Of a stretch of DNA of 44,352 nt, positions 1 to 8,567 are shown in pieces (within the stretch, counting starts at the first letter, position 1; every line of letters starts with the position of its first letter). The notes beneath the pieces are model-generated. The model saw only the letters and a program-made list of their open reading frames with translations, did no database searches and was not told the DNA's origin. The DNA comes from Pelagibacteraceae bacterium AG-422-D23 (lineage in GTDB: Bacteria > Pseudomonadota > Alphaproteobacteria > Pelagibacterales > Pelagibacteraceae). Both the position numbers and the translations under genes were made by a program. The DNA lies in assembly GCA_003213615.1 (NCBI GenBank), contig QCMQ01000009.1, positions 1 through 44,352 of the forward strand. Reading direction: 5' to 3'.

Positions 1-1
1 C

Positions 2-151
2 GTTTTAGATTTTTTATCTTTAATTGGCTACGCAATGCTCGCACAAAAATTAATAAAATGGATTACTGCAAATCCAAAAACAATTAATACAATTTCTGCG
101 AGTGTTTTGGTCATTATTGCTGGAATAATTGTTGTAACTCAACAATATTAA
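2..151 (+). CDS. LysE/RhtB-family exporter, 3' end only
   Basis: An open frame enters from the left edge and stops with TAA at 149-151, giving the last 49 residues of a protein. It reads as a hydrophobic segment, a short basic stretch (residues about 16-25) and a final membrane helix rich in Ile/Val. This pattern resembles the C-terminal end of LysE/RhtB amino-acid exporters (a GYA.LA motif, then a basic loop, then the last helix). The family call rests on about 50 residues and is tentative. The start lies outside the window. Confidence 0.5.
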   Translation, partial: VLDFLSLIGYAMLAQKLIKWITANPKTINTISASVLVIIAGIIVVTQQY

Positions 152-237
152 TTAATTTTGGTCTTTATTGTCACTTGCATTAAATAACATTTCTTTATTT
201 AATATGTTCATAATTAATTAATTAAAGAGGAAATAAA
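152..237 (+). promoter_or_regulatory. Leader and probable promoter of the first liv operon
   Basis: This 86-base AT-rich gap precedes the binding-protein gene at 238. TTGCAT (175-180) followed by TTTAAT (198-203) with 17-base spacing, or the overlapping TAATAT (200-205), could be a sigma-70-type promoter. A good Shine-Dalgarno, AGAGGAA, lies 7 to 13 bases before the ATG. The promoter boxes are weak in such AT-rich DNA; the ribosome site is clear. Confidence 0.35.
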
Positions 238-1476
238 ATGAGATTAAATAAAATAATTTTAAGTTTTGTTTCTGCATTAGTAATTTTATTTTCAACTTCT
301 GTTGTATCTTTTGCAAAAGTTGTTGGTGACAAAATTATTTTAGGTGCTGCGATTTCCCTAACTGGTAAATACTCATCAAATGGTGTTCATACTCAAAATG
401 GCTACAACATGGCCGTAGACAGAATTAACAGCATGGGTGGTGTTAAAGTTGGTGGAAAAACTTATAAGTTTGATATTATTTATTATGATGATGAGTCAAA
501 CCCTAAGAGAGCTGCACAGCTTGCAGAAAGATTAATTTCACAAGATGGTGTTGAGTTTATGCTTGGCCCTTACAGTTCTGGTTTAACTAAAGCGATTGCA
601 CCAGTAACTGAAAAATATGGTGTTCCAATGGTTGAAGCAAATGGTGCATCTAGATCTTTGTTTACAAAAGGATACAAATATCTATTTGCCGTATTAGCTC
701 CAGCTAACTTATATCTTGATGTTGCTATAGATCTAGCAGTTGAAAAGAATAATGGAAAAGGAGTTACCGTTGCAATGGCGTTTGAACAAGATGCATTTTC
801 TCAAGATGTAAGACTCGGTGTGTTAGATGCAATTAAGAGAACTGGCTCTAAAAAAGTAATTGATGATAAATTACCAAAAGAGCTTAATGATATGGCTGCT
901 ACTTTAGTCAAAGTGAAACAAATGAAACCAGATGTTTTAGTTGTTTCAGGTCACACCAAAGGTGCTCTAACTGCTATCAGACAAATATCTGAGATGAAAG
1001 TTGATGTTCCAATGTTAGCCATGACACACTGTGATGCAGCTAAGTTGTCAAAGCAACATGGTAAAAACTCACAATATGCTTTATGTGCTTCTCAGTGGCA
1101 TAAAACACTAACTTACAAAGATGATTTCTTTAAAGATGGTATGACTTATGATGCAGACTTTACTAAAGAGTTTGGTTATGCACCTCCATATCAAGCAGCA
1201 GAATCTTCAGCTGCTCTATTGGTATTTAAAGATGCATTCGAGAGAGCAAATTCTTTTGATCAAAAGAAAGTAAGAGATGCTCTTGCAGCTACTAACATGC
1301 AAACTTTTTATGGAAACATAAAATTTGCACCTGGTGGTCAGAATGTTGACAAGCCAATGGTACTTTTCCAAGTAATGTGTGACGATGCGGGAAAATGTGA
1401 AAATAAAGTTGTTGCTCCAACTAAATGGGCATCAGCTAAGTTAATTCACCCAATTCCTTCTTGGTCTAAAAGATAA
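238..1476 (+). CDS. Branched-chain amino acid-type ABC transporter, periplasmic binding protein (LivK-like)
   Basis: This is a 412-residue type-1 periplasmic binding protein of the Peripla_BP_6 (LivJ/LivK) family. A Sec signal peptide covers residues 1-26 (basic start, hydrophobic core, cleavage after SFA). The mature part opens with the family's ILGAAISLTG strand, followed by YYDDESNPKRAAQLAERLI and LGPYSSG, which lie in the ligand cleft of the family. The genes for two permeases and two ATPases follow immediately, so it captures the substrate for that importer. The ligand cannot be read from sequence; members bind Leu/Ile/Val, other amino acids, amides or aromatic acids. A strong hairpin separates it from the permease gene, so it is probably expressed above the rest of the operon. 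Confidence 0.9.
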   Translation: MRLNKIILSFVSALVILFSTSVVSFAKVVGDKIILGAAISLTGKYSSNGVHTQNGYNMAVDRINSMGGVKVGGKTYKFDIIYYDDESNPKRAAQLAERLISQDGVEFMLGPYSSGLTKAIAPVTEKYGVPMVEANGASRSLFTKGYKYLFAVLAPANLYLDVAIDLAVEKNNGKGVTVAMAFEQDAFSQDVRLGVLDAIKRTGSKKVIDDKLPKELNDMAATLVKVKQMKPDVLVVSGHTKGALTAIRQISEMKVDVPMLAMTHCDAAKLSKQHGKNSQYALCASQWHKTLTYKDDFFKDGMTYDADFTKEFGYAPPYQAAESSAALLVFKDAFERANSFDQKKVRDALAATNMQTFYGNIKFAPGGQNVDKPMVLFQVMCDDAGKCENKVVAPTKWASAKLIHPIPSWSKR

Positions 1477-1488
1477 AAACAAATCTAT

Positions 1489-1527
1489 AAATACCCCCTA
1501 ATATATTATATATAGGGGGTATTTTTT
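1489..1527 (+). terminator. Hairpin plus U-tract between binding-protein and permease genes
   Basis: AAATACCCCCTA (1489-1500) pairs with TAGGGGGTATTT (1513-1524), and a T-run continues to 1527. This is an intrinsic-terminator shape lying 12 bases after the binding-protein stop and 13 bases before the LivH start. In this position it most likely acts as a partial terminator or 3'-end stabiliser, letting the binding protein outnumber the membrane parts. Confidence 0.85.
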
Positions 1528-1540
1528 TAAAGGGTTCAAT

Positions 1541-2434
1541 ATGGATTTCATGGTCTTCCAATATCCAATGATTTCTGTTCAAGCATGCTTGGATGGAATT
1601 TTACTTGGAATTTTATTTGCATTGATTGCATATGGCATGGCACTTCAATGGGGAGTAATGAATATAATTAATATTGCTCAAGGAGATCTTGTTATATTAG
1701 GTGGATACATTGCTTATTTTATGTATCTATATGGAATTCATCCAGCCTGGGGAGTAATCGTTGCTCCAGTAATAATGTATTTTGTTGGAATAGCAATTTA
1801 CAAACTTGTAATTAATAAAGTAGTAGATAGGGATTTATTTATCTCTATTTTAGCGACTTTTGGAATAAGTATTCTTTTCATGCAATTAATGAACTTTGCA
1901 TTTGGAGCAGATGTTGTTCTTGCAAATTCAGATTATGGAACAACTATGTTATTTAATAATAATGTTGTGTTGCCGAATTCAAAAATATTTTCTGCGTTTA
2001 TAAGTATTTTATTTGCAATTTGTTTAGTAATTTATATGAAAAAATCTAAACTTGGACGTGCTATTAGGGCTACAGCGCAAAATGCAAGAGCAGCGAAGAT
2101 ATTAGGCGTAGATACAGAAAAAGTTTATGCAGCAACATTTGGAATTAATGCGGCCCTTTGTGGTGTTGCAGGTGCTTTAATATCTATAACATTTACTATA
2201 CATCCTTATATGGGTTTACCTTACACAATAAGATCTTTTATGATCGTAATTGTTGCAGGACTTGGAAATTTACCTGGTGTTGCGATGTCAGGAATGGGGC
2301 TGGGTGTATTTGAGGAATTTGCTGATTATATTTTAGGAACAGAATTTAGAATAGGATCAGTATTTTTGCTTTTAGTTTTAATACTTATTTACAGAAGATT
2401 TAAACTTTCTAGAAAAAGAGAGTACTTAAAATAA
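1541..2434 (+). CDS. Branched-chain amino acid-type ABC transporter permease (LivH-like)
   Basis: This 297-residue inner-membrane permease of the LivH (BPD_transp_2) family has about eight hydrophobic segments. It carries the family's early NIINIAQGDLVILGGYIAY segment. A later conserved stretch, GRAIRATAQNARAAKILGVD, is the cytoplasmic coupling loop that contacts the ATPase. It forms the membrane pore together with the LivM-like protein encoded next. It overlaps that gene by one base (TAATG), implying translational coupling. A GGG-rich weak ribosome site precedes the ATG, just after the hairpin. Confidence 0.9.
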   Translation: MDFMVFQYPMISVQACLDGILLGILFALIAYGMALQWGVMNIINIAQGDLVILGGYIAYFMYLYGIHPAWGVIVAPVIMYFVGIAIYKLVINKVVDRDLFISILATFGISILFMQLMNFAFGADVVLANSDYGTTMLFNNNVVLPNSKIFSAFISILFAICLVIYMKKSKLGRAIRATAQNARAAKILGVDTEKVYAATFGINAALCGVAGALISITFTIHPYMGLPYTIRSFMIVIVAGLGNLPGVAMSGMGLGVFEEFADYILGTEFRIGSVFLLLVLILIYRRFKLSRKREYLK

Positions 2435-3483
2435 TGAAAAATAATTTAATTTTGTACATTGGAATTTTGATCTTTGGTATAGCAGCTCCATTTGTATTTC
2501 CAGCTTTTAAAGTTCAGTTATCAATACTATGTGTATTAATAGTTCTTGCAACTACCTGGAATATTCAAGGTGGTGAAATGGGGTATAATTCATTTGGAAA
2601 TATTCTCTTTTACGGTCTTGGTATGTATCTGTGTGCTTCTGTGCAAGTTGGAATGTTTTTCCCACTAGCTGAGTGGACTGAAAGTGGTGGAGAGAAAACT
2701 TTTGTGCATACCCCTTCACAATTTTTTCAGGGTATGGCTGTCGGATTGATAGTTGCTGCAGTTGTACCAACTATTGTAGCAGGTTTAATTGGGTACTCTA
2801 TTTTAGGACTAAGAGGACATTATTTTGCAATTTGTACATTAGGATTGGGTGTTGCAGCAGGTGAAATTTCTGGAGGAATTGAAATCATTGGAGCTGGACA
2901 AGGTTTCACTACGCCACCATTTCCTGACGTTGGAAGTTTAGATTCAAGAGGTGAATTTTTTTATTTCCTAAGTTTTTTTGTTTTAGTTCTGACCTTCGTA
3001 ACTGTTAGAGCAATTTATACAACTAGATTTAAGTTGATATTAAATGCAATTAGGGACAATGAAGATAAAGCTGAGGCTATGGGAATTGAAACAATGAAAT
3101 ATAAAATTATTGGTTGGATGATATCAGCATTCTTCTGCGGTTTGGCAGGAGGAATAATGGGAGGTTTAGTTGGATATATCGACTCTACAGACGTCGCATT
3201 CGACGGAAGAGAGATGGGAGTATTCATGGTATTGATGGCAATACTTGGAGGCAAAGGAACACTTTGGGGTCCAATTATTGGTGCAACTGTTTTTCATATT
3301 TTTAAAGAAGGTTTTTGGACATTCTTTTTGGGTTGGCAGTATGTTGCCTTAGGTGTTTTGATTGTTGTAATTGTAATTTATTTCCCAGAAGGAATTATGG
3401 GATGGTTAAGAGAAAAATATCCAGAGAGATTTGGTGAAGTAGTTGATGAAAAGGATCGTAAAGCACAGGTAGAACTGAAATGA
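2434..3483 (+). CDS. Branched-chain amino acid-type ABC transporter permease (LivM-like)
   Basis: This 349-residue polytopic membrane protein of the LivM branch has the family's GYNSFGNILFYGLGMY segment near residue 50. It also has the LRGHYFAICTLGLGVAAGE stretch, and the coupling loop RFKLILNAIRDNEDKAEAMGI around residues 197-217. The C-terminal PEGIMGWLREKY is typical of LivM ends. It partners the LivH-like permease upstream and overlaps the following ATPase gene by four bases (ATGA). Confidence 0.9.
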   Translation: MKNNLILYIGILIFGIAAPFVFPAFKVQLSILCVLIVLATTWNIQGGEMGYNSFGNILFYGLGMYLCASVQVGMFFPLAEWTESGGEKTFVHTPSQFFQGMAVGLIVAAVVPTIVAGLIGYSILGLRGHYFAICTLGLGVAAGEISGGIEIIGAGQGFTTPPFPDVGSLDSRGEFFYFLSFFVLVLTFVTVRAIYTTRFKLILNAIRDNEDKAEAMGIETMKYKIIGWMISAFFCGLAGGIMGGLVGYIDSTDVAFDGREMGVFMVLMAILGGKGTLWGPIIGATVFHIFKEGFWTFFLGWQYVALGVLIVVIVIYFPEGIMGWLREKYPERFGEVVDEKDRKAQVELK

Positions 3484-4220
3484 GTATTTTAGAAGTTAAT
3501 AATGTAAGCAAATCGTTCGGAGGTGTAAAAGCGAACGTTGACATCTCAATGAATGTTGAAAAAGGAAAGATAGTTGGATTAATTGGACCAAATGGTTCTG
3601 GAAAAACCACGTTATTCAATTCGATTGTAGGCACTTACCCAATAGATAATGGATCTATTAAATTTAATGGCAAAGAAGTTTCAGAATTACCAGTTCCAGT
3701 AATTGCTAAGTTAGGATTATTGAGAACTTTTCAGCAAACTAGAATTTATGGAAAACTTAATTGTATAGAAAATATGCTTATTAGTCATAAAGGAAGTGAT
3801 GCAGATTTAATGAAAATATTTTCAAAAATTCCACAAGAATTAACAGATAAAGCTGAAAATTTATTGAATTTCGTAGGGTTATTTCAAAAAAGAAATCTAA
3901 GAGCAGGAGATCTATCTTTTGGTCAGCAAAAATTATTAGAACTGGCAATGGCATTGATGAACGAACCTGAAATGTTATTATTAGATGAGCCTACAGCTGG
4001 AATTAATCCAACTTTAATAAATGGTATTATTGATAGGTTAATTAAAGTAAATCAAGATTTTGGAATAACACTTTTGGTGATTGAGCATAACATGAGAGTT
4101 ATTATGCAATTAGCAGAAAATATTTTTTGTTTAGCTCATGGTAAAATGTTAGCTAATGGATCACCTGATGAAATTAAAAATGATAAACGTGTTGTTGATG
4201 CGTATTTAGGAGCACAATAA
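3480..4220 (+). CDS. Branched-chain amino acid-type ABC transporter ATPase (LivG-like)
   Basis: This 246-residue cytoplasmic ATPase has Walker A GPNGSGKTT at residues 36-44, the family's LLRTFQQTR motif, signature LSFGQQK (one change from LSGGQ), Walker B MLLLDEPTAG and the switch histidine in VIEHNM. The DEPTAGINP and IEHNMRVIM motifs mark the LivG rather than the LivF type. Start and stop overlap both neighbours, so it is made with the rest of the importer. Confidence 0.9.
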   Translation: MSILEVNNVSKSFGGVKANVDISMNVEKGKIVGLIGPNGSGKTTLFNSIVGTYPIDNGSIKFNGKEVSELPVPVIAKLGLLRTFQQTRIYGKLNCIENMLISHKGSDADLMKIFSKIPQELTDKAENLLNFVGLFQKRNLRAGDLSFGQQKLLELAMALMNEPEMLLLDEPTAGINPTLINGIIDRLIKVNQDFGITLLVIEHNMRVIMQLAENIFCLAHGKMLANGSPDEIKNDKRVVDAYLGAQ

Positions 4221-5005
4221 TGGCTAACCAATATGAAGTATTAGGAAAAGCTCCAACACCAGATGATTTAAAAAAATTATCTCCAAACGAAGTTCATTTA
4301 ACTATTAAAAATTTAAATGCAGGTTATGGAAAAATGGAAATTTTACATAACTTTGATTTATTCGTTAATAAAGCCCAGTCTTTGTGTTTAATTGGACCTA
4401 ATGGTGCAGGCAAATCTACAATTCTTCATTCAATATATGGTTTTACAAATATTTTTTCTGGCCAAATTGAACTTGAAGGAAAAGAAATTACAAATCTTAC
4501 CCCAGCTGAAAAGTTAAAGTCAGTCGGTATAGCTTATATATTGCAGGATAACTCTGTATTTCCAGATATGACAGTAGAAGAAAACTTATTAATGGGAGGA
4601 TATATAAAAGAAAAAACAGATGAGTCTTATGAAGAGGCTGAAAGAATTTTTGAAAAGTATGAAAGGTTAAGAAATAGAAGAAACCAACCTGCAAAAGTTT
4701 TATCTGGTGGAGAGAGAAGATTACTAGAAATATCTAGAGCGTTAGTTATGAAACCTTCAGTACTTTTAGTAGATGAACCATCAATTGGACTTGAACCTAG
4801 ATATATTGAGATGGTTTTTGAAATATTAAGAGATCTTCAGCAAAATGAAAAAAAAACAATCATTCTAGTAGAACAAAATGCCAAAAAAGGATTGGAGTTT
4901 GCAGATATAGGATACGTTTTAGTATCTGGGCAAACTGCCATTGCAGGTAAAGGAGACGACTTACTTCAAAATCCTGATGTTGGTAGATTGTTCCTAGGTG
5001 GATAA
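4220..5005 (+). CDS. Branched-chain amino acid-type ABC transporter ATPase (LivF-like)
   Basis: This 261-residue second ATPase of the importer has Walker A GPNGAGKST (59-67), signature LSGGERRLLEISRAL, Walker B VLLVDEPSIGL and the VEQNAKKGL motif typical of LivF. It has an N-terminal extension of about 25 residues before the usual first strand (LTIKNLNAGYG), so it is longer than most LivF proteins (about 235 residues). The upstream ATG is kept because it overlaps the LivG stop by one base. Confidence 0.9.
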   Translation: MANQYEVLGKAPTPDDLKKLSPNEVHLTIKNLNAGYGKMEILHNFDLFVNKAQSLCLIGPNGAGKSTILHSIYGFTNIFSGQIELEGKEITNLTPAEKLKSVGIAYILQDNSVFPDMTVEENLLMGGYIKEKTDESYEEAERIFEKYERLRNRRNQPAKVLSGGERRLLEISRALVMKPSVLLVDEPSIGLEPRYIEMVFEILRDLQQNEKKTIILVEQNAKKGLEFADIGYVLVSGQTAIAGKGDDLLQNPDVGRLFLGG

Positions 5006-5709
5006 TGATTAATAAAAATTTTTTCTTTAAAGGATATAGATCTATATTTACACATGATAGTCCAGCTATTGCTCTTACTTGTTGCTTTATAGCAATAGGA
5101 GCTCTCTTTAAAAATTTAGGCTTTAATATTCAGGAAAGTATTTTTTCAACTGTTTTGACTTATGCTTTACCGGGCTCACTAGTAATGGCTGAGTCCATGT
5201 TAATTGGAGCATCTTTGTTAAATATTTTTTTGGCGGTTTGGTTTGTTAACGCAAGACTTTACCCTATGGCTGTATCCTTATTCCCGTTAATGATGCACAA
5301 AAGTCAACCTAAGTGGAAGTATTACTTTTCTTGTCATTTCATTGCTGTTTCTGCTTGGCTAATCATGAAAAGCAATTACAAAAAAATTCCAAAAGAATAC
5401 AGAATTGATTATTGGATTGGTATTGGAAGTGCAACTGTAAGTGTATCGGTTATCGGAACATTTATAGGTTTCTCTTTTTCAGAATATTTGAATAAAGATA
5501 TGATGATTGGATTAGCGATTCTTAATCCAGTTTATTTTTTGTGCATGATGGTTGGGGCATCTAAGACTATACCGGTAACTCTATCAGTTTTGCTTGGAAC
5601 TATACTGGGACCAATTATTTATTTATTCTCACCAGAGTGGTCAATTTTATTAGCAGGTGTAATTGGTGGAACCATAGCTTATCTAGTAGGAGAGCACAGT
5701 GTCAGCTAA
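5005..5709 (+). CDS. azlC: AzlC-family branched-chain amino acid exporter, large subunit
   Basis: This 234-residue membrane protein of the AzlC family has several hydrophobic segments and family features: an early SPAIALTCCFIAIGALFKNLGF region and ...LPGSLVMAESMLIGASLLNIFLAVWFVNARLYPMA in the middle. AzlC works with the small AzlD subunit, encoded next, to export branched-chain or related amino acids. Placement directly after an importer (start overlapping LivF by one base) suggests it relieves substrate excess or exchanges amino acids. The substrate is not known. Confidence 0.85.
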   Translation: MINKNFFFKGYRSIFTHDSPAIALTCCFIAIGALFKNLGFNIQESIFSTVLTYALPGSLVMAESMLIGASLLNIFLAVWFVNARLYPMAVSLFPLMMHKSQPKWKYYFSCHFIAVSAWLIMKSNYKKIPKEYRIDYWIGIGSATVSVSVIGTFIGFSFSEYLNKDMMIGLAILNPVYFLCMMVGASKTIPVTLSVLLGTILGPIIYLFSPEWSILLAGVIGGTIAYLVGEHSVS

Positions 5710-6022
5710 TATTGTTTATGCAATTCTAGTTACGTCTCTGGCAACATTTTTGTCTAGATTTTTAGGTGCTCTGACTTCTCAAGGTATTAAGGAAACATCA
5801 AAACTTTTTAAGTGGTTTAATTGTTTAGCTTATGCAACTTTAGCAGCATTAATAGCAAGAACCATAATTTTTCCTGCTGGAGTGTTAATAGAAGCTAGTT
5901 ATTACAGTAGATCAATTGTTGTATTTTTGTCCTTGTTTGTTTTTTTTATTTCTAAGAAAAACTTTGTTTATCCTACAATTTTCTCAGCTATTTGTATGGC
6001 AATAATTAACAATTATATCTGA
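5699..6022 (+). CDS. azlD: AzlD-family small subunit of branched-chain amino acid exporter
   Basis: This is a 107-residue protein with three to four hydrophobic helices, the size and layout of AzlD. The motif FLSRFLGALTS near residue 20 matches the family's conserved T..RFLP position. It starts at GTG (5699) inside the end of azlC, an 11-base overlap typical of this gene pair. It is expected to form the AzlCD exporter. Confidence 0.8.
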   Translation: MSANIVYAILVTSLATFLSRFLGALTSQGIKETSKLFKWFNCLAYATLAALIARTIIFPAGVLIEASYYSRSIVVFLSLFVFFISKKNFVYPTIFSAICMAIINNYI

Positions 6023-6061
6023 TTAAATTGATTTATAAAATAAGGTAAAATAAAATTTAGA

Positions 6062-6973
6062 ATGCAAAAAATTACAGGCATAGACATTCAAAAACACGAT
6101 AAATCAAATAGGATTATAAAAATTAGTTTAGAAAATGATATTATAGATAAATTAATTTTCCCTTTTAATAAATTTGATTTAACAGCATTAGAGCTAAAAC
6201 CATTTACAAGATTTACTTTAGCTAAAAGTTTAGATGATTTAACAAATAATAAGCTAAGCGAATTAATGAACTCAATTATTAGAGATAGATCTACAGGTTG
6301 CTTTATTATTGGACCAAAAAATATAACTCCAAAAATTAATGATACATTTTTAGTTAAGTTATCAACTGCAATAGCTTATCTAATTGGTGTGCCCAATCAT
6401 GATGCTATGGCAGGAAAATATTATGCTCGTTTCCATGTCAAACATGAAGATAGTAGCGACTCTTATTTAAGAAAGGCATATAGAAATATGGATCTTCATA
6501 CAGATGGAACATATGTGAAAGATGTAACCGATTGGTTAATTATGACTAAAATTGATGAGCAAAATGTTGAAGGTGGTGAAACAGCTATGTTACACCTTGA
6601 TGACTGGGAACATTGTGATGATTTATATAATGATCCAGTAGGAAGACAGAATTTTGTTTGGGGATCACCAAAAAGTAAAAATATTGATTACAAGGTAGAA
6701 CACCCAGTTTTTTCGACTGATAAAGAGGGAAGACCAACGATATCTTATATAGATCAATTTCCAGAACCTCAAAATATGGAACAAGGTAATTTTTTACAAA
6801 GATTATCTGATGGATTAGAGGAAAGTAAAAATAAAATAATTACAAAATTACCTGTTGGATTCTCTGTGATTGCAAATAATTATTTCTGGCTTCATGGAAG
6901 AAAACCTTTCAAAGAAAACAAGGAATTAAGCAGAGAATTGCTAAGAATTAGAGGTTCTTTTTTTGTTAATTAA
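6062..6973 (+). CDS. glaH: Glutarate 2-hydroxylase (GlaH/CsiD), Fe(II)/2-oxoglutarate oxygenase
   Basis: This 303-residue protein closely resembles E. coli CsiD along its whole length. Conserved blocks include GKYYARFHVKHEDSSDSYLRK, MDLHTDGTYV, MTKIDEQNVEGG, LHLDDWEH, YIDQF and the terminal RELLRIRGSFF. Iron ligands are His146 and Asp148 (HxD) and His278 (WLHGR); an arginine near 295-297 should bind 2-oxoglutarate. The family converts glutarate to L-2-hydroxyglutarate, a step in lysine/glutarate breakdown, usually followed by the oxidase LhgO. No lhgO is seen here. It sits in the same direction as two Liv-type importers, so one of them may supply a C5 acid or its amino precursor; that link is inference. 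Confidence 0.92.
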   Translation: MQKITGIDIQKHDKSNRIIKISLENDIIDKLIFPFNKFDLTALELKPFTRFTLAKSLDDLTNNKLSELMNSIIRDRSTGCFIIGPKNITPKINDTFLVKLSTAIAYLIGVPNHDAMAGKYYARFHVKHEDSSDSYLRKAYRNMDLHTDGTYVKDVTDWLIMTKIDEQNVEGGETAMLHLDDWEHCDDLYNDPVGRQNFVWGSPKSKNIDYKVEHPVFSTDKEGRPTISYIDQFPEPQNMEQGNFLQRLSDGLEESKNKIITKLPVGFSVIANNYFWLHGRKPFKENKELSRELLRIRGSFFVN

Positions 6974-7005
6974 TTCAATATAATCAATATAAAGTATCCA
7001 AAATT

Positions 7006-7773
7006 ATGAATTTAGGTTTTATTGGTACTGGAAAAATTGCAGCTTCAGTGATTACTGGAATATGTAAATCAAAAATTTCTTATAAGAAAATTATTATTTC
7101 TCCAAGAAATAAAAAAATAGCTCATGGGCTAAAAAGAAAGTTTAAAAAAATAGTTATTGCTAAGGATAATCAACAAATTGTAGATCAATCTAATTGGGTA
7201 TTTTTATCTGTTACACCTACTGTTGGTGAAAAAATTATTAAAGATTTAAAATTTAAATCCACCCAAACAGTTGTTAGTTTTATTTCAACAATTACTTTAT
7301 CTCAATTAAAGAAAGCAATTAAAGTAAAAGCAAAAATTGTAAGAGCAATACCTCTTCCTCCAATTTCATTAAAGAAAGGTCCTGTACCTATTTGTCCCCC
7401 TAATTCAAAAGTAAAAGCGTTTTTCAATAACTTGGGCACAACTGTAGAAATTAAGAATGAAAAATCGTCTATAAATTTTTGGTCAACCTCTGGCATGATG
7501 GCGCCTTTTTATGAGATGTTGAGAGTAATGACTGATTGGTTGGTAAAAAGAGGGGTAAAAAGAAATAATGCTCAAAAATATATTACTTCTTTATTTTTAG
7601 CTTTATCTGAAGATGCTGTAGTAAATTCAAAAGAAAACTTAAAGAATTTAGTAAAAGAGTCTCAAACGCCAAAAGGTTTAAATGAACAAGGTGTGAAAGA
7701 ATTAACTAAAGCTGGATTTTATAGATCTCTACAAAGAACATTAAATAGTATTCACACAAGACTTAACAAATAA
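7006..7773 (+). CDS. Pyrroline-5-carboxylate reductase-like NAD(P)-dependent oxidoreductase
   Basis: This 255-residue protein has an N-terminal Rossmann fold (GFIGTGKIA, residues 4-12) and the ProC-type VFLSVTPT and VRAIPLPP strands, followed by a helical C-terminal dimerisation domain. True ProC proteins carry SPGGTT in the C-terminal domain; here the corresponding stretch reads QTPKGLNEQG, so the substrate site is altered. It may reduce a cyclic imine other than pyrroline-5-carboxylate. It lies between glaH and the second Liv cassette, five bases before the ATPase gene, and is probably co-transcribed. Confidence 0.75.
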   Translation: MNLGFIGTGKIAASVITGICKSKISYKKIIISPRNKKIAHGLKRKFKKIVIAKDNQQIVDQSNWVFLSVTPTVGEKIIKDLKFKSTQTVVSFISTITLSQLKKAIKVKAKIVRAIPLPPISLKKGPVPICPPNSKVKAFFNNLGTTVEIKNEKSSINFWSTSGMMAPFYEMLRVMTDWLVKRGVKRNNAQKYITSLFLALSEDAVVNSKENLKNLVKESQTPKGLNEQGVKELTKAGFYRSLQRTLNSIHTRLNK

Positions 7774-7778
7774 ATCAA

Positions 7779-8567
7779 ATGTCTGAAAATATTTTAGAGA
7801 TTAATAATTTAAGTAAATATTTTGGGGGATTAGCTGCAGTTTCAGATTGTTCAATAAAAGTTAAAAGAGGAACTATCACTGGTATCATTGGGCCAAATGG
7901 ATCTGGTAAAACAACTTTATTTAATTTAATTGCTGGAAACTTAAAATCCTCCGGTGGTAATGTTGTTTTTGATGATGAAAATATTACTGATGTTCCATCT
8001 TATGAATTATTTTCTAAAGGGTTGTTAAGAACATTTCAAATTGCACATGAGTTTTCAAATTTATCTGTTTTAGAAAATTTAATGATGGTTCCAGGAAATC
8101 AATCTGGAGAAAAAATAATGACAGCATTATTTAAACCAGGTTTAGTTGCGCAAGAAGAGGCTGTGGTTAAAGAGAAAGCGAAAGAAGTTGTTGAATTTTT
8201 AAATTTAGGACATTTATCAAATGAGCTTGCTGGAAATCTTTCAGGTGGACAAAAGAAATTATTAGAACTTGGAAGAACCATGATGGTTGATGCAAAATTA
8301 GTATTATTAGATGAAGTAGGGGCTGGAGTTAACAGAACTTTATTAAAAGATCTTGGAACTGCAATAGAAAAGTTAAATAAAGAAAAAGGTTATACTTTTT
8401 GTATGATTGAACATGATATGGATTTTATTGGAAGATTGTGTGATCCAGTGATTGTAATGGCTGAGGGGTCAGTATTATTTGAAGGAAGTGTTGAAGAAGC
8501 AAAAAAAGATGAGAAAGTTATCGAAAGCTATCTTGGAAGAGGATCAAAATTAAAGGATACAAATTAA
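7779..8567 (+). CDS. Branched-chain amino acid-type ABC transporter ATPase (second LivG-like)
   Basis: This 262-residue ATPase starts the second Liv cassette. Walker A GPNGSGKTT is at 38-46, LLRTFQIAHEF follows, signature LSGGQKK at 154-160, Walker B VLLDE at 175-179, and the switch histidine is in MIEHDMDFI. The usual DEPTAG after Walker B is DEVGAG here; catalytic Asp/Glu are intact, so activity is expected. It overlaps the next gene by one base (TAATG). Confidence 0.9.
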   Translation: MSENILEINNLSKYFGGLAAVSDCSIKVKRGTITGIIGPNGSGKTTLFNLIAGNLKSSGGNVVFDDENITDVPSYELFSKGLLRTFQIAHEFSNLSVLENLMMVPGNQSGEKIMTALFKPGLVAQEEAVVKEKAKEVVEFLNLGHLSNELAGNLSGGQKKLLELGRTMMVDAKLVLLDEVGAGVNRTLLKDLGTAIEKLNKEKGYTFCMIEHDMDFIGRLCDPVIVMAEGSVLFEGSVEEAKKDEKVIESYLGRGSKLKDTN

